A stretch of 64,000 bases of DNA from Isoperla grammatica (GCA_945910005.1 OX246741.1:13654890-13718889), one strand, 5' to 3'. Positions 23,690-35,348 are shown, numbered from the stretch's first letter. Numbers and translations: made by a program. Notes: generated by a model not told the origin, from the letters alone.

Positions 23690-23760
23690 ATAGCCGGAAG
23701 AGAGAGAACCGATCTCGTAACCCAAAGGGAACCGAGTTCGAGTTCCGGCAAAACAAAATT
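23690..23760 (+). mobile_element. tRNA-like SINE fragment
   Basis: GAGTTCGAGTTCCGGC at about 23728 is a near B box. The segment before it (CTCGTAACCCAAAGG) matches the anticodon-to-T-arm region of tRNA-derived SINE heads. The A-box part is weak. A truncated or diverged SINE is likely. Confidence 0.35.
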
Positions 23761-24320
23761 AAATTTCCCCCACAAAATCCAATCAACACAAACTCGATTC
23801 CAAACTAAACTAAACGTTTCGCATGCTTTCTTTCCAGTCAGCCATGCAGCCAGATCTAATTTCACCAGCTCGGCTCGCCTTTCCCTGCAGTCTGCAGTGC
23901 CCACCCAAATAACCTTCTTGGACCATGCTGCAGTGCGGATCTAAGGACGACCGGCTAACCCGAATGAATGATTGACTGGTAGCCATGGTAACGGCGTCTG
24001 TCTTCGTGTCAATGCAATCGATAAATCACCCACTAGCTCGCGAGCACATGGTGGTGGCCTGTCACTGTCAGACTGTCCTCTCGAGGTGGATAGCTGTCAC
24101 TTGGAGGACCCACAGCGGTGAACTGCCGCTTAACACATCACGCACGACTTGAAGCTTATGACGTCACAGATAAGACAAGACGGGGGTTGGTTTACATCTC
24201 ATAGAGTGGCAATAAGTCAAACTATTCATTTCATTTCATTTACACATAAAACAACAAGATTATCATGAGCACAAGCTACCTATAGTGAATCAGTTTTATA
24301 TAAATGAATAGAATATAATT
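23761..24320. other. Unassigned stretch
   Basis: TGACGTCA at 24159; short (TTTCA)n at 24227-24242. Nothing else. Confidence 0.6.
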
Positions 24321-24566
<246 letters not shown>

Positions 24567-25274
24567 CATACATATTCATATATACATAAATGTATAATTA
24601 CTTAAATTAATTGACACCCCCGCCCTGTCCGACTTCGGGGCCCCTTCCAGTCCTCATAAGTTTGAACGAACATGTGATACATCCCCTAGTCAGTGACATT
24701 CATCCTTTTCACATTTCACCCCACATTCATCAAGGACAATCCACCCCCCTTCTCTCTTCCTTATAAATCAAGGCCTCCTACACATATTTCCTCTCTAACG
24801 TATCTTCTTTATAGCATCTCATCCGACCAAATGTGCTTTGTAAGTAATATACGGAAAGTCCTTATTTCACACACGAACAATTTCTAATATGAACTACCTT
24901 CTAACAAACACACTTCTACAATGTCGTATACCTATATATTACTGCAGCACGACTTTCAAATTAGGTCTACAGTTTTGTTACGTCTTTCATATTAAACTCG
25001 GTTTCATTACGAATTTCATAAAACCTAATTTGAAGCAGTGAACATTATATACTAATCATTGTTCGGGAAGGTTTACTCCGAGCTTGGTTGCCTATTAAGG
25101 CTATGTCGGCCGTTTTCAGTTTTCTAAAATATGCAACTTTGATATTGAAACATTGACTTCTGCAAGTGCCGAAATAATAATTTCTCAATTTTTCAGCGCC
25201 CGGTGTAAAGTCAATTTTGCCGCTTTGCCGCTTCACGTAGTGAGTGCTAAGGCTTCCAAGTATGAAGTACCAGA
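24567..25274. other. Unassigned stretch
   Basis: Nothing recognised. Confidence 0.6.
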
Positions 25275-25498
25275 GATAGAACACGTTTATTGCCGTTAAA
25301 AAATACGTTCTTTGATCTAGGGTATGTGAAGTATTTTCAGTGCATTATCTTTAACGGCATTCTGTTTACGGTTGTTGTCACTTACCGGTACAAATGCACT
25401 CGCCGTATACCGTCATAAACAAAATATTTCACAAGCTATAGGAGTAGGACTACCCAAGATCAAAGTACGTTCTTTAACCGTAATAAAAATTGTCTATC
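25275..25498. mobile_element. Palindromic MITE-like element
   Basis: Left arm GATAGAACACGTTTATTGCC with TTCTTTGATCT pairs with right arm AGATCAAAGTACGTTCTTTA and TGTCTATC. Arms are about 50 bp and imperfect. Further inside, GTGAAGTATTTT pairs with AAAATATTTCAC. No target duplication is certain. Confidence 0.55.
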
Positions 25499-26092
25499 AC
25501 CAACCCAACTTCTCTTAAAAACCTCATCACAACGTGAAACGGATTAAAGGTTTTTAAGCGGATTTAAGGACCACTATTGGCTGAACGCTGTACGCTGACA
25601 AATTAAGAACAAAATTATTATGACACTTTCAGAAGTCAATGTTTTAATTTCAAACTTAAACGTATGTACGTTTTGCATATTTTAGGAAGTGAAAACGGTG
25701 GAGAAACAGCCTCAAGGAAGCTTACGGCACGCATGATGTACGGACGTCTCGTTGGATTATTCCCGCTAGAAACTTTCCAACACACTGGCTAATTATGTAA
25801 GTCGTTGATATTTGACACCCTACTTGACCTGAAGCCCTTCTTATCCGCCTCAGGTCACCCTCTGTGGGGTCGTAGGTCATGTTTATACAACGAGGTTAAT
25901 CGAGACGGCAAGACCCGTATACAAGCCACGACGATCTGCTGTAGGTATATAACTTACTCATCTCTTCGAAGAATAGTTGCTTTCATTGAGCTGTACAATG
26001 CAAAAGCGTTCAAACTCTCTACAGACGTATTTCACAACGATCCAGTTAATTTATTTTCAGCAAAAGTTATCTATTCCAAGAAAACTCAGATT
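25499..26092. other. Unassigned stretch
   Basis: A 115-codon frame without an ATG start (25805-26152) runs into the tandem duplication below. Not supported as a gene. Confidence 0.5.
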
Positions 26093-26226
26093 CCTAGAAA
26101 CGATCTCAGAAAGCTACTGTGCGAAAGAAGTATTGTTAACTCGAGGAAGTAAACAGAAAAGAAAAAGTTCAAATTCGTAGAAACGACCCCAGAAATCAAT
26201 TGTGCGAAAGAAGTATTGTTAACGCA
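26093..26226. repeat. Tandem duplication, 83-bp spacing
   Basis: CTGTGCGAAAGAAGTATTGT and its AGAAACGA-like upstream block recur as TTGTGCGAAAGAAGTATTGT. Copies begin at 26093 and 26176. Confidence 0.85.
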
Positions 26227-26251
26227 AAAAAGCACCAAGACATTACTTTTT

Positions 26252-26430
26252 TACATACATACATACATTCATACATACATACATACATACATACATACAT
26301 ACATACATACATACATACATACATACATACATACATACATACATACATACATACATACATACATACATACATACATACAAACATACATACATACATACAT
26401 ACATACATGCATACATACATACATACATAC

Positions 26431-26461
<31 letters not shown>

Positions 26462-26734
26462 CATACATACATACATACATACATACATACATACATACAT
26501 ACATACATACATACATACATACATACAAACATACATACATACATACATACATGCATACATACATACATACATACTTACATACATACATACATACATACAT
26601 ACAAACATACATACATACATACATACATACATACATACATACATACATGCATGCATACATACATACATACATACATACATACATACATTCATACATACAT
26701 ACATACATACATACATACATACATACATACATAC

Positions 26735-26797
<63 letters not shown>

Positions 26798-26841
26798 CAT
26801 GCATGCATACATACATACATACATACATACATACATACATG
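26252..26841 (+). repeat. (CATA)n array of about 590 bp with higher-order structure
   Basis: Nearly 150 tetranucleotides. Sparse variants (ACAAAC, ATGCAT, ACTTAC) occur in the same order twice, about 144-148 bp apart (26379/26409/26431 and 26527/26553/26575). This shows that larger blocks have been duplicated. Long frames on both strands are artefacts of the period-12 codon pattern. Confidence 0.98.
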
Positions 26842-27243
26842 TATATTATTTTCACGCGAAATTCCTAGTAATTACGTTGTTTTTTCGGAGTCGGCTAATT
26901 TTGCGTCCTCTGAACATATGTGAAACCGGTTTGGCGTAGAACCAGCTACGTTAGCCCCCCCCCCAACACGTGGTCGATAGTCTCGACTCCTCCGTACTCG
27001 ACGAGAACGTGTAATAACGCGATAAAGACTTCCTTCGTCTCTCCCCGGGCCTCAGCCCTATCGAATAACGCTAAGTAAATGTCACCTTTACGTTCAAGCT
27101 GCGATCAATCATCCTCAGAACGTGTTATACTCGTGCGGATGCACGTTATCAATCAATCAATCAATCAATCACCGCAGCGACCTTGGCGTACAGGGGCAGT
27201 GTGCTTTGTATCAGCTGGACATAACCTTGGTACTAGGTACGAT
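26842..27243. other. Unassigned; small repeats
   Basis: Poly-C (10) at 26955-26964 and (ATCA)n at 27147-27171. Otherwise nothing. Confidence 0.7.
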
Positions 27244-27593
27244 GGGTACTTTCTCATTCAAAATTTGTCAATTCATCGACGATTTTATAATTTGAGTACT
27301 TTCTTATTCAAAATTTGTCAATTCATCGACGATTTTATAATTTGGGTACTTTCTCATTCAAAATTTGTCAATTCATCGACGATTTTATAATTTGGGTACT
27401 TTCTCATTCAAAATTTGTCAATTCATCGGCGATTTTATAATTTGGGTACTTTCTCAATCAAAATTTGTCAATTCATCGACGATTTTATAATTTGGGTACT
27501 TTCTCATTCAAAATTTGTCAATTCATCGACGATTTTATAATTTGGGTATTTTCTCATTCAAAATTTGTCAATTCAACGACGATTTTATAAATT
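27244..27593. repeat. Minisatellite, 50-bp unit, seven copies
   Basis: Seven exact 50-bp steps from GGGTACTTTCTCATTCAAAA at 27244. Units differ at only one or two positions. The last has AACGAC for ATCGAC and ends AAATTGG. Confidence 0.97.
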
Positions 27594-27919
27594 GGTGCAA
27601 TAATAATTATCATATAGAAAACTATTCGATACTTTACGACACCATAGGCGAGATTTGCAAACTACAGTAAGTCACCAAAGCCAGACTACCACAAACACCT
27701 GTGTAATCACATACCCTTGATCGGAGCCAGGTGATAGATGAGGAATACTATACTAATGGTTTCCAGGACGATGTCATTAAAATTATAATGGGGAAGGAAA
27801 AGAGGGGGGAATCTCGTCGTCAACATCAAATTGGAGTCTGTGACACGTTAACACATAGCTCAAGATGATGTTTCGTCTTTCTCCCACGCGCCTACAAAAG
27901 GGGGCGGGGCGGCGAGGGC

Positions 27920-27942
27920 GGGGGGGGGGGGGGGGGGGGGGG
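27920..27942 (+). repeat. Poly-G run (23)
   Basis: Longest G tract in the window, preceded by G-rich GGGGCGGGGCGGCGAGGG. It is also a quadruplex candidate. Confidence 0.95.
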
Positions 27943-28040
27943 TCAGCTATCTTGCAGACTAAGCGACCCGTTACAACAATGTTTTGTCGCCAGAGACGTC
28001 AAAAACTTGTGCAAGACTTCGTCGCGACGCCCGCGAGTGC

Positions 28041-28076
28041 GAGAGAGCGAGAGAGAGAGAAAGAGAGAGAGAGAGA
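28041..28076 (+). repeat. (GA)n microsatellite
   Basis: Imperfect GA array. Confidence 0.95.
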
Positions 28077-28854
28077 CCGTCTTATGTTCCCAACAGCCCA
28101 AAGGTATCTCACGCTCATGCGTTATGTTTTAACCGAGTAATTTTCCTCACATACATCAAGAGGGTGGAAGCCGGCTGTAAGCCCATGGCTTACTACCACA
28201 ACTAAATAACCTCAGGTGCAGACTAGCGTAGCCTCTTTAACTTTTATGTAGAGAGCGACTAGCAATAAATTGTATTGTGAATATATATACCGTGAGTGGA
28301 GCTGGAATAAGATGGAAGATTAGGCATGCCCGTGTATATAAACGTTCTTCTGCATATCAAGTAGACTTTGCACCGTCTCGCCCGTGCTATTTGCAGATAA
28401 CGCGGTACGGATAGGTCACAAAATGTAGCGGATACAGTTTCAAACTAGGGAAAATATTCGCGCAGAGAAATTTCAAATAAGATCACTTTCCATAAAGTAT
28501 ATTATATTTATCACTTTAAATACATAATTTGAATGTTGAGCACGTGATTATCAAATCGAGACTAGGAACATAACCCCAAAAAACTCTGCGACGCCATGTG
28601 TTCATTCATTCAGGTATATACCCACATGTCACGTGGTCCGTATTCTATGACGTCACATCGTCCCGTGCACGGATAAAACAACTCGACCGAAATCACGCGT
28701 ACGCGGAAGAAAGGCAAACTCGTTCTTAATAATGCGCCATTTTGTTTAATGAATGATCCAAGTCTTCCTTTGCGGAACTCATCACGGTGACCTATGTATG
28801 TAAGAGTTGTGTGCGTGTAAATGTATAAGAACATCAAAGAACAATTTTCAGAAT

Positions 28855-29190
28855 GTGTATAGGATGTATTCGCGCAATGCGCGTGGAGGCCATGTTGGTT
28901 GCAAAACGGAATATTTGTTCACTTTCCACTGGTCAATTCATTATTGAAATGTTACAGATGGCGTACATAGCCGAAATTCAACTATTCTTCAACATCAGTT
29001 TGCTATATTACTACAAAACAAAGCAACTCTCTTGTCTCAGCCACTTTTTTTATGCTGCTTTACACATAAATAATAATTTTCGTAAACTTTGTTCCGGATA
29101 TGCGTTTAAAAACGCTCATATTCCGTGGTATAAGCATAATCGTCACATCTCAAAATATGGCAACATACATTTGACCCTACATTATGATCG
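28855..29190. mobile_element. Element family CACGTGACGTCAC, diverged copy
   Basis: GTATTCGCGCAATGCGCGTG and GGAGGCCATGTTGG at the left, and the GGATATGCGTTTAAAA / CATATTCCGTGGTATAAGC / AAATATGGCAACATACATTT series at the right, follow the order in 42034-42613. It is the same element family, with decayed ends. Confidence 0.5.
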
Positions 29191-29580
29191 TTAATGACCA
29201 ACATACGATAATCTCGTTCACACATTTGAAAATTTGTTCTTAAATCATTGGTGTGCATTGTTAAGCGTCGGCCTCTCGATATTTACACATACAAAAGTAT
29301 CTCGTTAGTATAACACTTCAACTTAGTTCCGAGGCAGTACATTGAAGAAACAGGCTTAACCGTGTGAAGTACATGCCTAGGATCGTTTGACAGGTATATA
29401 AAGACTACCACAACGACGACGACAACAACTAAACACTGACAAGAGTACCAACGATACATTTTAACGGAAAAGTTGGTTCGCAAACCTCGCGTTGCTTTCT
29501 AACAGTTTTTCGGATAAGCGAATTACGAAAACCCGATGTTGCTTGGATTGGGAAAACGTCTAGCTAGAGTTTGTTCAGGC
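29191..29580. other. Unassigned stretch
   Basis: Nothing recognised. Confidence 0.6.
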
Positions 29581-31025
29581 TTAGTTTGACGCCCCACCCA
29601 CTCGTCACGTGACCACGCTAAAGCATGTGAACAAACATGGCAAAATGACATACCTAACTGATAACCTTCGTTTTACCTAACGAACGAAACATACACAATG
29701 CTTTTCAAATCTTGACCAATAATTTACTATTTACAAGGCTGTTTTAGTACACTTTGGTTGTTGAATTGAATATTATGAGATATTATATTTATAAACAAAG
29801 CCACTTCTATCACAGCTCAGTTGGCAACAGTAAAGATTTTGAAACGACCAATCAGAGATCGCGCCCATACCACCATTGTGGAATCCGCTAGTGAGAACTA
29901 GTCGCGCTCGCGTGTTAGTCGACAGTTCGAGACGTTTCGTTTGTTTGTAAACAATTTTAAAAAGCTAGGTTATGGCCATCAATTTTGTTCACAGTTTTGT
30001 AGTTTTTTAATCAAATAAAGTTATGTATTTGCTTTCATTGATTGTGTCGATTACCTACTTCATCTGTGTATCCTGCTTTCCACGTTTATAAGCATTCAGC
30101 CTAACAACAAGTATACACACGGTACCACATAAGCCTAGGCCTACTGTATTAGGCCTACGTACACACCACATTACATTACAAGCCTAGTTCTACTAGGTAC
30201 AGTAATGTGGTATTGTGACTGACTACAACTAAGTACTCACTTTGAACATAGCCACTCAATGTTGAAGAATAAGCATGAAGTTGGCTGGCAGATGAAATCT
30301 GAACTTCCAGCAATGAGATAAGGAAGGAACGCCTAGGCCTAATTTATTAGTGTAGGTCTGACAGTGTCGAGCTTATGTAGGCATACAATGACATAAATCA
30401 CTACGCCTAGACATACTTTCGTTTAGTTTGACGAATGGGCGAACACAAGGCACATGAAATAATAGCAATTTAGGTATTGATGGTAGGCTAGCCTAGGCCT
30501 ACCCAGACCCTACCATTTCTGCTTTAATATCATGTACTGGCATCTTGTTGTTCTGACAGGTTGTTGATACAAACAAATTGGCAATACGCCTAGGCATAGG
30601 CCTAGGCCTACTTCATTGACGTTTGGGCATAAAAATGTGGGTTATGATGACAGCTGCTGTTATTGTGTGTCAAAGAACAAAACATACCAGGGTCAAGAAC
30701 CTTGTTGATATTTGCGAGCATCACAGAAAACTAGCCTATTTCAATTTCTCCGTCGAAACATATTACGGTGACTAAGTCATTATTATGTATAGCAAGTGTA
30801 TGCACGAGCACGAACGTTATATAATTACGAATTAATAATAAAATAAGATAAACACGCAATTACAGTAAACATAACCTATTTTGACAGTTTGACAGTTCGT
30901 GGGCCCGGCATACTTCACGACCTCGCCGCACGGAGCGCTGCGAAAATGCTGTAGCGTTTTTCGTTCTGTCACGTTTGTTATGCTGGTAGAGGGTCACGTG
31001 ACGAGTGGGTGGGGCGTCAAACTAA
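29581..31025. mobile_element. 1.45-kb TIR element, 34-bp perfect ends
   Basis: TTAGTTTGACGCCCCACCCA plus 14 more bases at 29581-29614 is perfectly inverted at 30992-31025. A looser match extends outward to AGCTAGAG (29562) and CTCTAGCT (31044). Taking GTTTGACG as the terminus gives TA on both sides. The interior has no transposase. It includes an AATAAA at 30012 and the AGGCCTA cluster. Non-autonomous DNA transposon of uncertain superfamily. Confidence 0.75.
30131..30609. repeat. AGGCCTA motif cluster
   Basis: AGGCCT occurs at 30137, 30151, 30335, 30495, 30598 and 30604, mostly as TAGGCCTA. That is six in under 500 bp, scattered rather than tandem. Confidence 0.7.
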
Positions 31026-31540
31026 AAATAAATAGCCTCTAGCTCTGGATACAAGCACACATCAGTTATTTGCCATTAAAAGTTTCTTCAATACCTCGAG
31101 TCTAGAGTCTAGACGGTGAACAGATAGACGCGACTCTGCGAGGTCCGCATGATAAAATACTGCAAGATGTACCGGCAACAGGTTGAATGGTAGGACTGTG
31201 TACGCTTACCTGCCAGTCGACGTGACCTGCGCAATGCAACCCGGTGTAAGCGGTGTACAGTGTACAGTGTATACACCCGCCCGACATTACAACCAAGGGT
31301 ATAGGTCTCTCACAGCAAGAAGTAAGACAGTATCAGGATCGCCCACATTTAGTTAGGTACCAACTTAACAAGCGCGAATCACTGACGTTTTTCCCGATTA
31401 TCTAGTACGATTTGGTTGCGGTAAGTTTTTTGATGGTAACGCACAAGAAAACGTGCTTAAGCAGGTTTCCGTCAAAAAACTTAACGCAACCAAATTGTAC
31501 TAGATAATCGGGAAAACCGTTAATGATTCGCAATTGTTAA

Positions 31541-31959
31541 AGGGGTTCTCACCCGCTACACCAAAAAAATATGTTTAACTAAGGCTGATTAGCTATGAAA
31601 TTAGCGACTAAATGAAAAGAAATCGGGTTCACCATAACCCGGGAAAAAAATATCAAAGTTAGTGATTTTCGAGCTAGGTCCCATCGGCGAAAATCCCCCA
31701 TAAGAAATAGCATTGGGACGACCTGTATGCCTTGGGACCTTGGAGGATTCTGCTCCAAAAAAAAAATGATGTAATACTTTTCGCTGCGTCTTTCTTTTCT
31801 GCGTATTTCGTATATTTTGGTTTTGTAATCGGAACTTCCGTTCAGGTACAAAATAAAGATGTGTAATCGGGTGCTCCATTTCGTTTTGAGCGTTGCTGTG
31901 CGTGTCTGTGCACGTCGAGTTGGCGGGTGTCGACTGTCGAGTTGGTGTCAAGTAAGCCA

Positions 31960-32002
<43 letters not shown>

Positions 32003-32310
32003 TAGTATCGTTGAGTGAGTTCTCACTCAACGGTAGTATTGCGAGGGGAAATAGTCAACGCATGCACAGTGAACGCGGTCTGCTATGCGGTGTCGAATGG
32101 AGTACACCAAGGCCGTCTAGATATATCGCTTCGAGTACACTCGCACCAAAAGCCGGCTGACACCAACAGTCGCCGCGGCAGTTAACCAGAAATTTCATTA
32201 ATTAATAACAATTCACAGGTTTCAACTCACGATGTTTAATGGTTCATTATCGATTGGTGTGGTGCAGTAGATCATATGGTAAAAAATAAATCTAGCGGGT
32301 GAGAACCCCT
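31541..32310. mobile_element. TTAA-flanked (piggyBac-type) non-autonomous element
   Basis: The ends AGGGGTTCTCACCCGCTA and TAGCGGGTGAGAACCCCT form an 18-bp perfect inverted repeat. TTAA flanks both sides (31537-31540, 32311-32314). The host palindrome shows the unduplicated TTAA at the mirror position 31365-31368, so the duplication is real. Of 770 bp, the interior includes a (GA)n tract at 31963-31999. TTAA duplication is the hallmark of piggyBac. No transposase frame is present. Confidence 0.82.
31963..31999 (+). repeat. (GA)n microsatellite
   Basis: About 18 perfect repeats inside the TTAA element. Confidence 0.97.
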
Positions 32311-32384
32311 TTAAGTTGGAAACTAATAATTGTGGGCGGTCGTGACTCCCCTGACACTATCTTACTTCTTGGTGTGAGAGACCT

Positions 32385-33895
32385 TTACAATCAAGATACA
32401 TCTCTTCGCGGTAGTTCGTGAGCTATATACTGGTTGTGTGAATTACGCGATTCCACCAAGGAAAGTAGCCCTCAAATCTGTTTGGTTAAGAAGTAATATA
32501 TACCTAATAATAATTGGTTCCACCAACCTAGACGTTCCCTTTCCCATTCAATTCATACAATTTGCAATCGAGGTTGTCACAGCATTTTTAATTCCCATCC
32601 AGGTGTAATCACTTCATTTGAAACCTTGTTATTCTCACAAGTATACAGTCGCATCGTTTTTACCGTTTTGTTCGAGGCTGCTCGGATTCAGTTGTCATTT
32701 CTGCTTACAGCATGATTTATAGTTTTTATGTTTATAAACACTTTTAATGTTATTAATGTTACCATCTTGTTACTTGTTATTCGTATTATTACGCCCAAAG
32801 TGTACACACAGACTTTTCCATCTCACCGTTTCATACCGCTCGTATTTAGTAGATAAGTAATCAATTATCGCTATACTTTCATCGATACCTTAACGGAGCT
32901 TCGGGCGTAAGACGAGAGAAAGTTATAATTTACTAATTTAAAAACTTTCCGCGATGTAAAAGTTTGTCTCCTGTTTGCTCGCGCGCGTACGGTGTTGTTG
33001 TGTGCTCGCGCCAGTATTGTTGACTGATTCGTAAGCAAACCACCCCCCTCGTAAACAGAGTGGATGTGCACACAACACGCTCTACATCTTTCAGATTACC
33101 GCGCAGGGAAATTGATAGATTAAATAAAGACGAATTAGAAGCGGAGGGATTTTGTAATATCTTACCTTTCCAAGATTAAAGAAATGAATTATTAAAAAGA
33201 AAACAGCACAGATCGAGGTGGGTGTACCACACTACGGTATACGCACACAATTGTTTAATGTAGCTCACGCAATATTATTTTATTTTTTCCACCCGCTGTG
33301 TTTTTACATTTACTCCGCTTTGCAACAAAATAACCTTGTACTTGATGGTATTTTCGAGGTATCTTCACTTTCCCCCGTAATCTTACTTTTGTATACATGA
33401 GCCACCCACCAGTCTATTTTCTATTTCATTGTGACCATTCTTCTCATTCTCATTCATGCAGGCCGGCTCTCTTTTCGACCTGAATGTCAACAAACCCCGC
33501 ACGTGGATTTCTTTAATGTCGACCCCGGCCATGTGTGCTAGATTTGATTTAGCCGATCCTACATATATGACCTAGCTATCGAGTAAGCCGCCGAACTAAA
33601 AATAATAAATAATAAAACTTGGGGACATAACATTCTGCATAGGATCAATTTAGAGTTTCTCAACGAAATCACTCCAATGTACTTAGTAGTACAACCTCTA
33701 TTGGTAAATCCGCCATCCGCGCGGTGACATACACGCCTTTTATTCGAATCTCGCACAAGGCATGTGTTTTGTTGTAGCTGTCCTTCATCTTCATCTATCT
33801 CGGCCCTTATCGTCTCGAATAGCATGATAGCAATAATACAGACGATAAGCAAACATGAATCGTCATGAATTGGTCCATCCCCATGCATCCATGCG
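32385..33895. other. Unassigned stretch
   Basis: No supported feature. Confidence 0.6.
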
Positions 33896-33903
33896 TGCAG
33901 ACA

Positions 33904-34175
33904 CAATGATATTCAACAGCTATAGTAGGCTAGATCACCAGTCCCCCAACCTTCCACTGAGTAGCAAGCGTAGCGATTTGAAGCCATCTTGAAATGGGCA
34001 ATTTACATGCTAATTTGGACCGTTTAGTACTGCTAGCGCTGCCAATGGCAGAAAGTTGCATTAGAAACTCCTATTCCCGCCTGTGTTATTTGCCCATTTC
34101 AAGATGGCATCAAATCGCTACGCTTGTGGTTCCTAGACTGCGCATCTAGCCTACTATAGCTGTTGAATATCATTG
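33904..34175. mobile_element. hAT-type palindromic MITE, copy 1
   Basis: The perfect 8-bp duplication TGCAGACA (33896-33903, 34176-34183) flanks the ends CAATGATATTCAACAGC and GCTGTTGAATATCATTG. The inverted similarity extends about 90 bp inward (TATAGTAGGCTAGAT, AGCGTAGCGATTTGA, CCATCTTGAAATGGGCAA). 8-bp duplications with CA...TG ends fit hAT. Copy 2 lies 405 bp downstream in opposite orientation. Confidence 0.85.
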
Positions 34176-34265
34176 TGCAGACACGACATGGCAACGTTGT
34201 CTGGAGTCTCGGCGTGTTATACCCGCGGTGTACGTGCAGACATATGGCAACGTTGTCTGGAGATT
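34175..34265. repeat. Direct repeat GTGCAGACA..GGCAACG, two copies
   Basis: GTGCAGACA then ATGGCAACGTTGTCTGGAG occurs at 34175 and again near 34231. The TSD of the MITE is part of the first copy. Confidence 0.75.
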
Positions 34266-34395
34266 CTATTGCTCCACCATCTGAGATCCCATAGAGTTAA
34301 ATAATAGAGCGTGCTCGGTTCGGGCGAGGAGTGTACCGCGGTGCGGAGCCAGCTTAGGCCCGAGAATAATTCATCTTGTTCGCCCGTCGGGACGC

Positions 34396-34537
34396 GACCG
34401 GGGAGCCAAGTCGTAGACGTGGGGCCGGCATAGTTGTCTTCTATCTGTTGGTAGCTAGCGCGATGTAGCGCCTTTCTTTGCCGACCGGGGAGCCAAGTCG
34501 TAGACGTGGGGCCGGCATAGTAGTCTTCTATCTGTTA
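34396..34537. repeat. Tandem repeat, 87-bp unit
   Basis: GACCGGGGAGCCAAGTCGTA starts at 34396 and 34483. A third, partial and diverged copy (GACCGGACAGCCAAAGTCGT) resumes at 35247, beyond the inserted element 34552-35232. Confidence 0.85.
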
Positions 34538-34551
34538 TGGTAGCTAAAGCC

Positions 34552-35232
34552 CGATTCACAATTGAAATAATAGTTGCAATCAATGATTTTCAACATCTAT
34601 AGTAGGCTAGATCGCCAGGCTAGCAGCAGCAGGCGTAGCACTTTGATGCCATCTTGAAATGGGCAAATAACACAGGCGGGGATAGGAGTTTCTAATGCGA
34701 CTTTCTGCCATTGGCAGCGCTAGCAGTACTAAAAGGTCCAAATTAGCATGTAAATTGCCAATTTCAAGATGGCTTCAAATCGCTACGCTTGCTACTGAGT
34801 GGAAGGTTGGGGGACTGGCGTGGCGATCTAGCCTACTATAGATGTTGAAAATCATTGGTTGCAATAGTGAAATAGCAATAAGGTTCAAGCGAATTGGAAC
34901 ATGCAATAACAATGCTGTGGTTCACAACTGTCACAGTGGATTGAAATAGTCATAAGCATGGAATCAATTCCATTTCTTATTTCAACTTCCCATGATGCAC
35001 CTTATGACGAACCAATCAGAACGTAGAAGAGCCACACTAGAAGGTCAACTACGGAAATCAAAACAAAAACAGTGGCGCCGGATATTTTTCTGTTATAGTC
35101 AATGATAGTAAGTACACAACTAAGGCGCTGCTTTGACTACTGAAATAAGCAATTAGTCGGTTGTGAACCAGTTGCTTGTTATTTCACTATTTCACTGTTT
35201 CTTTTTGCGACTCTTATTTCAATTGTGAATCG
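34552..35232. mobile_element. TIR element carrying a nested hAT MITE
   Basis: The left end CGATTCACAATTGAAATA is inverted at the right end (TATTTCAATTGTGAATCG-like, ending 35232). After removal of the nested MITE, both arms also share an AGT-GCAA block and GTGAAATAG. The interior has the inverted pair GGTTCACAACTG and GGTTGTGAACC. It inserted into the 87-bp repeat array. Confidence 0.65.
34581..34857. mobile_element. hAT-type palindromic MITE, copy 2
   Basis: The perfect 8-bp duplication GTTGCAAT (34573-34580, 34858-34865) flanks the ends CAATGATTTTCAACATC and GATGTTGAAAATCATTG. The interior is the same family as 33904-34175 but reversed. Its target was the left arm of the surrounding TIR element. 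Confidence 0.87.
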
Positions 35233-35348
35233 CACCTTTCTTTGCGCGACCGGACAGCCAAAGTCGTACGATGAGATGCGTCGTGCGTTCGTTCTTAGCA
35301 CCTCTTTTTGTATATTCAAAACATTTTAAATTAAAACGTTTTAAAAAT

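Larger units (their letters stand above)
27594..28854. other. Unassigned; simple repeats
   Basis: Contains the poly-G and GA tracts listed separately and TGACGTCA at 28648. No gene signal recognised. Confidence 0.5.
31303..32384. mobile_element. Palindromic element, split by a TTAA element
   Basis: Left arm from AGGTCTCTCAC (31303) pairs with right arm ending GTGAGAGACCT (32384). Paired blocks run inward through CAAGAAGTAAGA, CGCCCACA, CCAACTTAACAA, GCGAATCA, CCCGATTATCTAGTAC and GGTTGCG. Without the insert at 31541-32310 and one TTAA, a continuous 308-bp palindrome is restored. Non-autonomous; its own target duplication is unclear. Confidence 0.75.

Noticed and set aside
25805..26152. 115-codon frame as a gene
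   Set aside because: No ATG start and it ends within a tandem duplication.
26196..26923. Four open frames over 160 codons on both strands
   Set aside because: They are translations of the (CATA)n array, in which no stop occurs for periodicity reasons.
27244..27593. CRISPR-like array
   Set aside because: The 50-bp units are contiguous with no variable spacers, and the genome is eukaryotic.
29806..29825. CAGCTCAGTTGG as a tRNA A box
   Set aside because: A perfect A-box word but no B box within 100 bp downstream.
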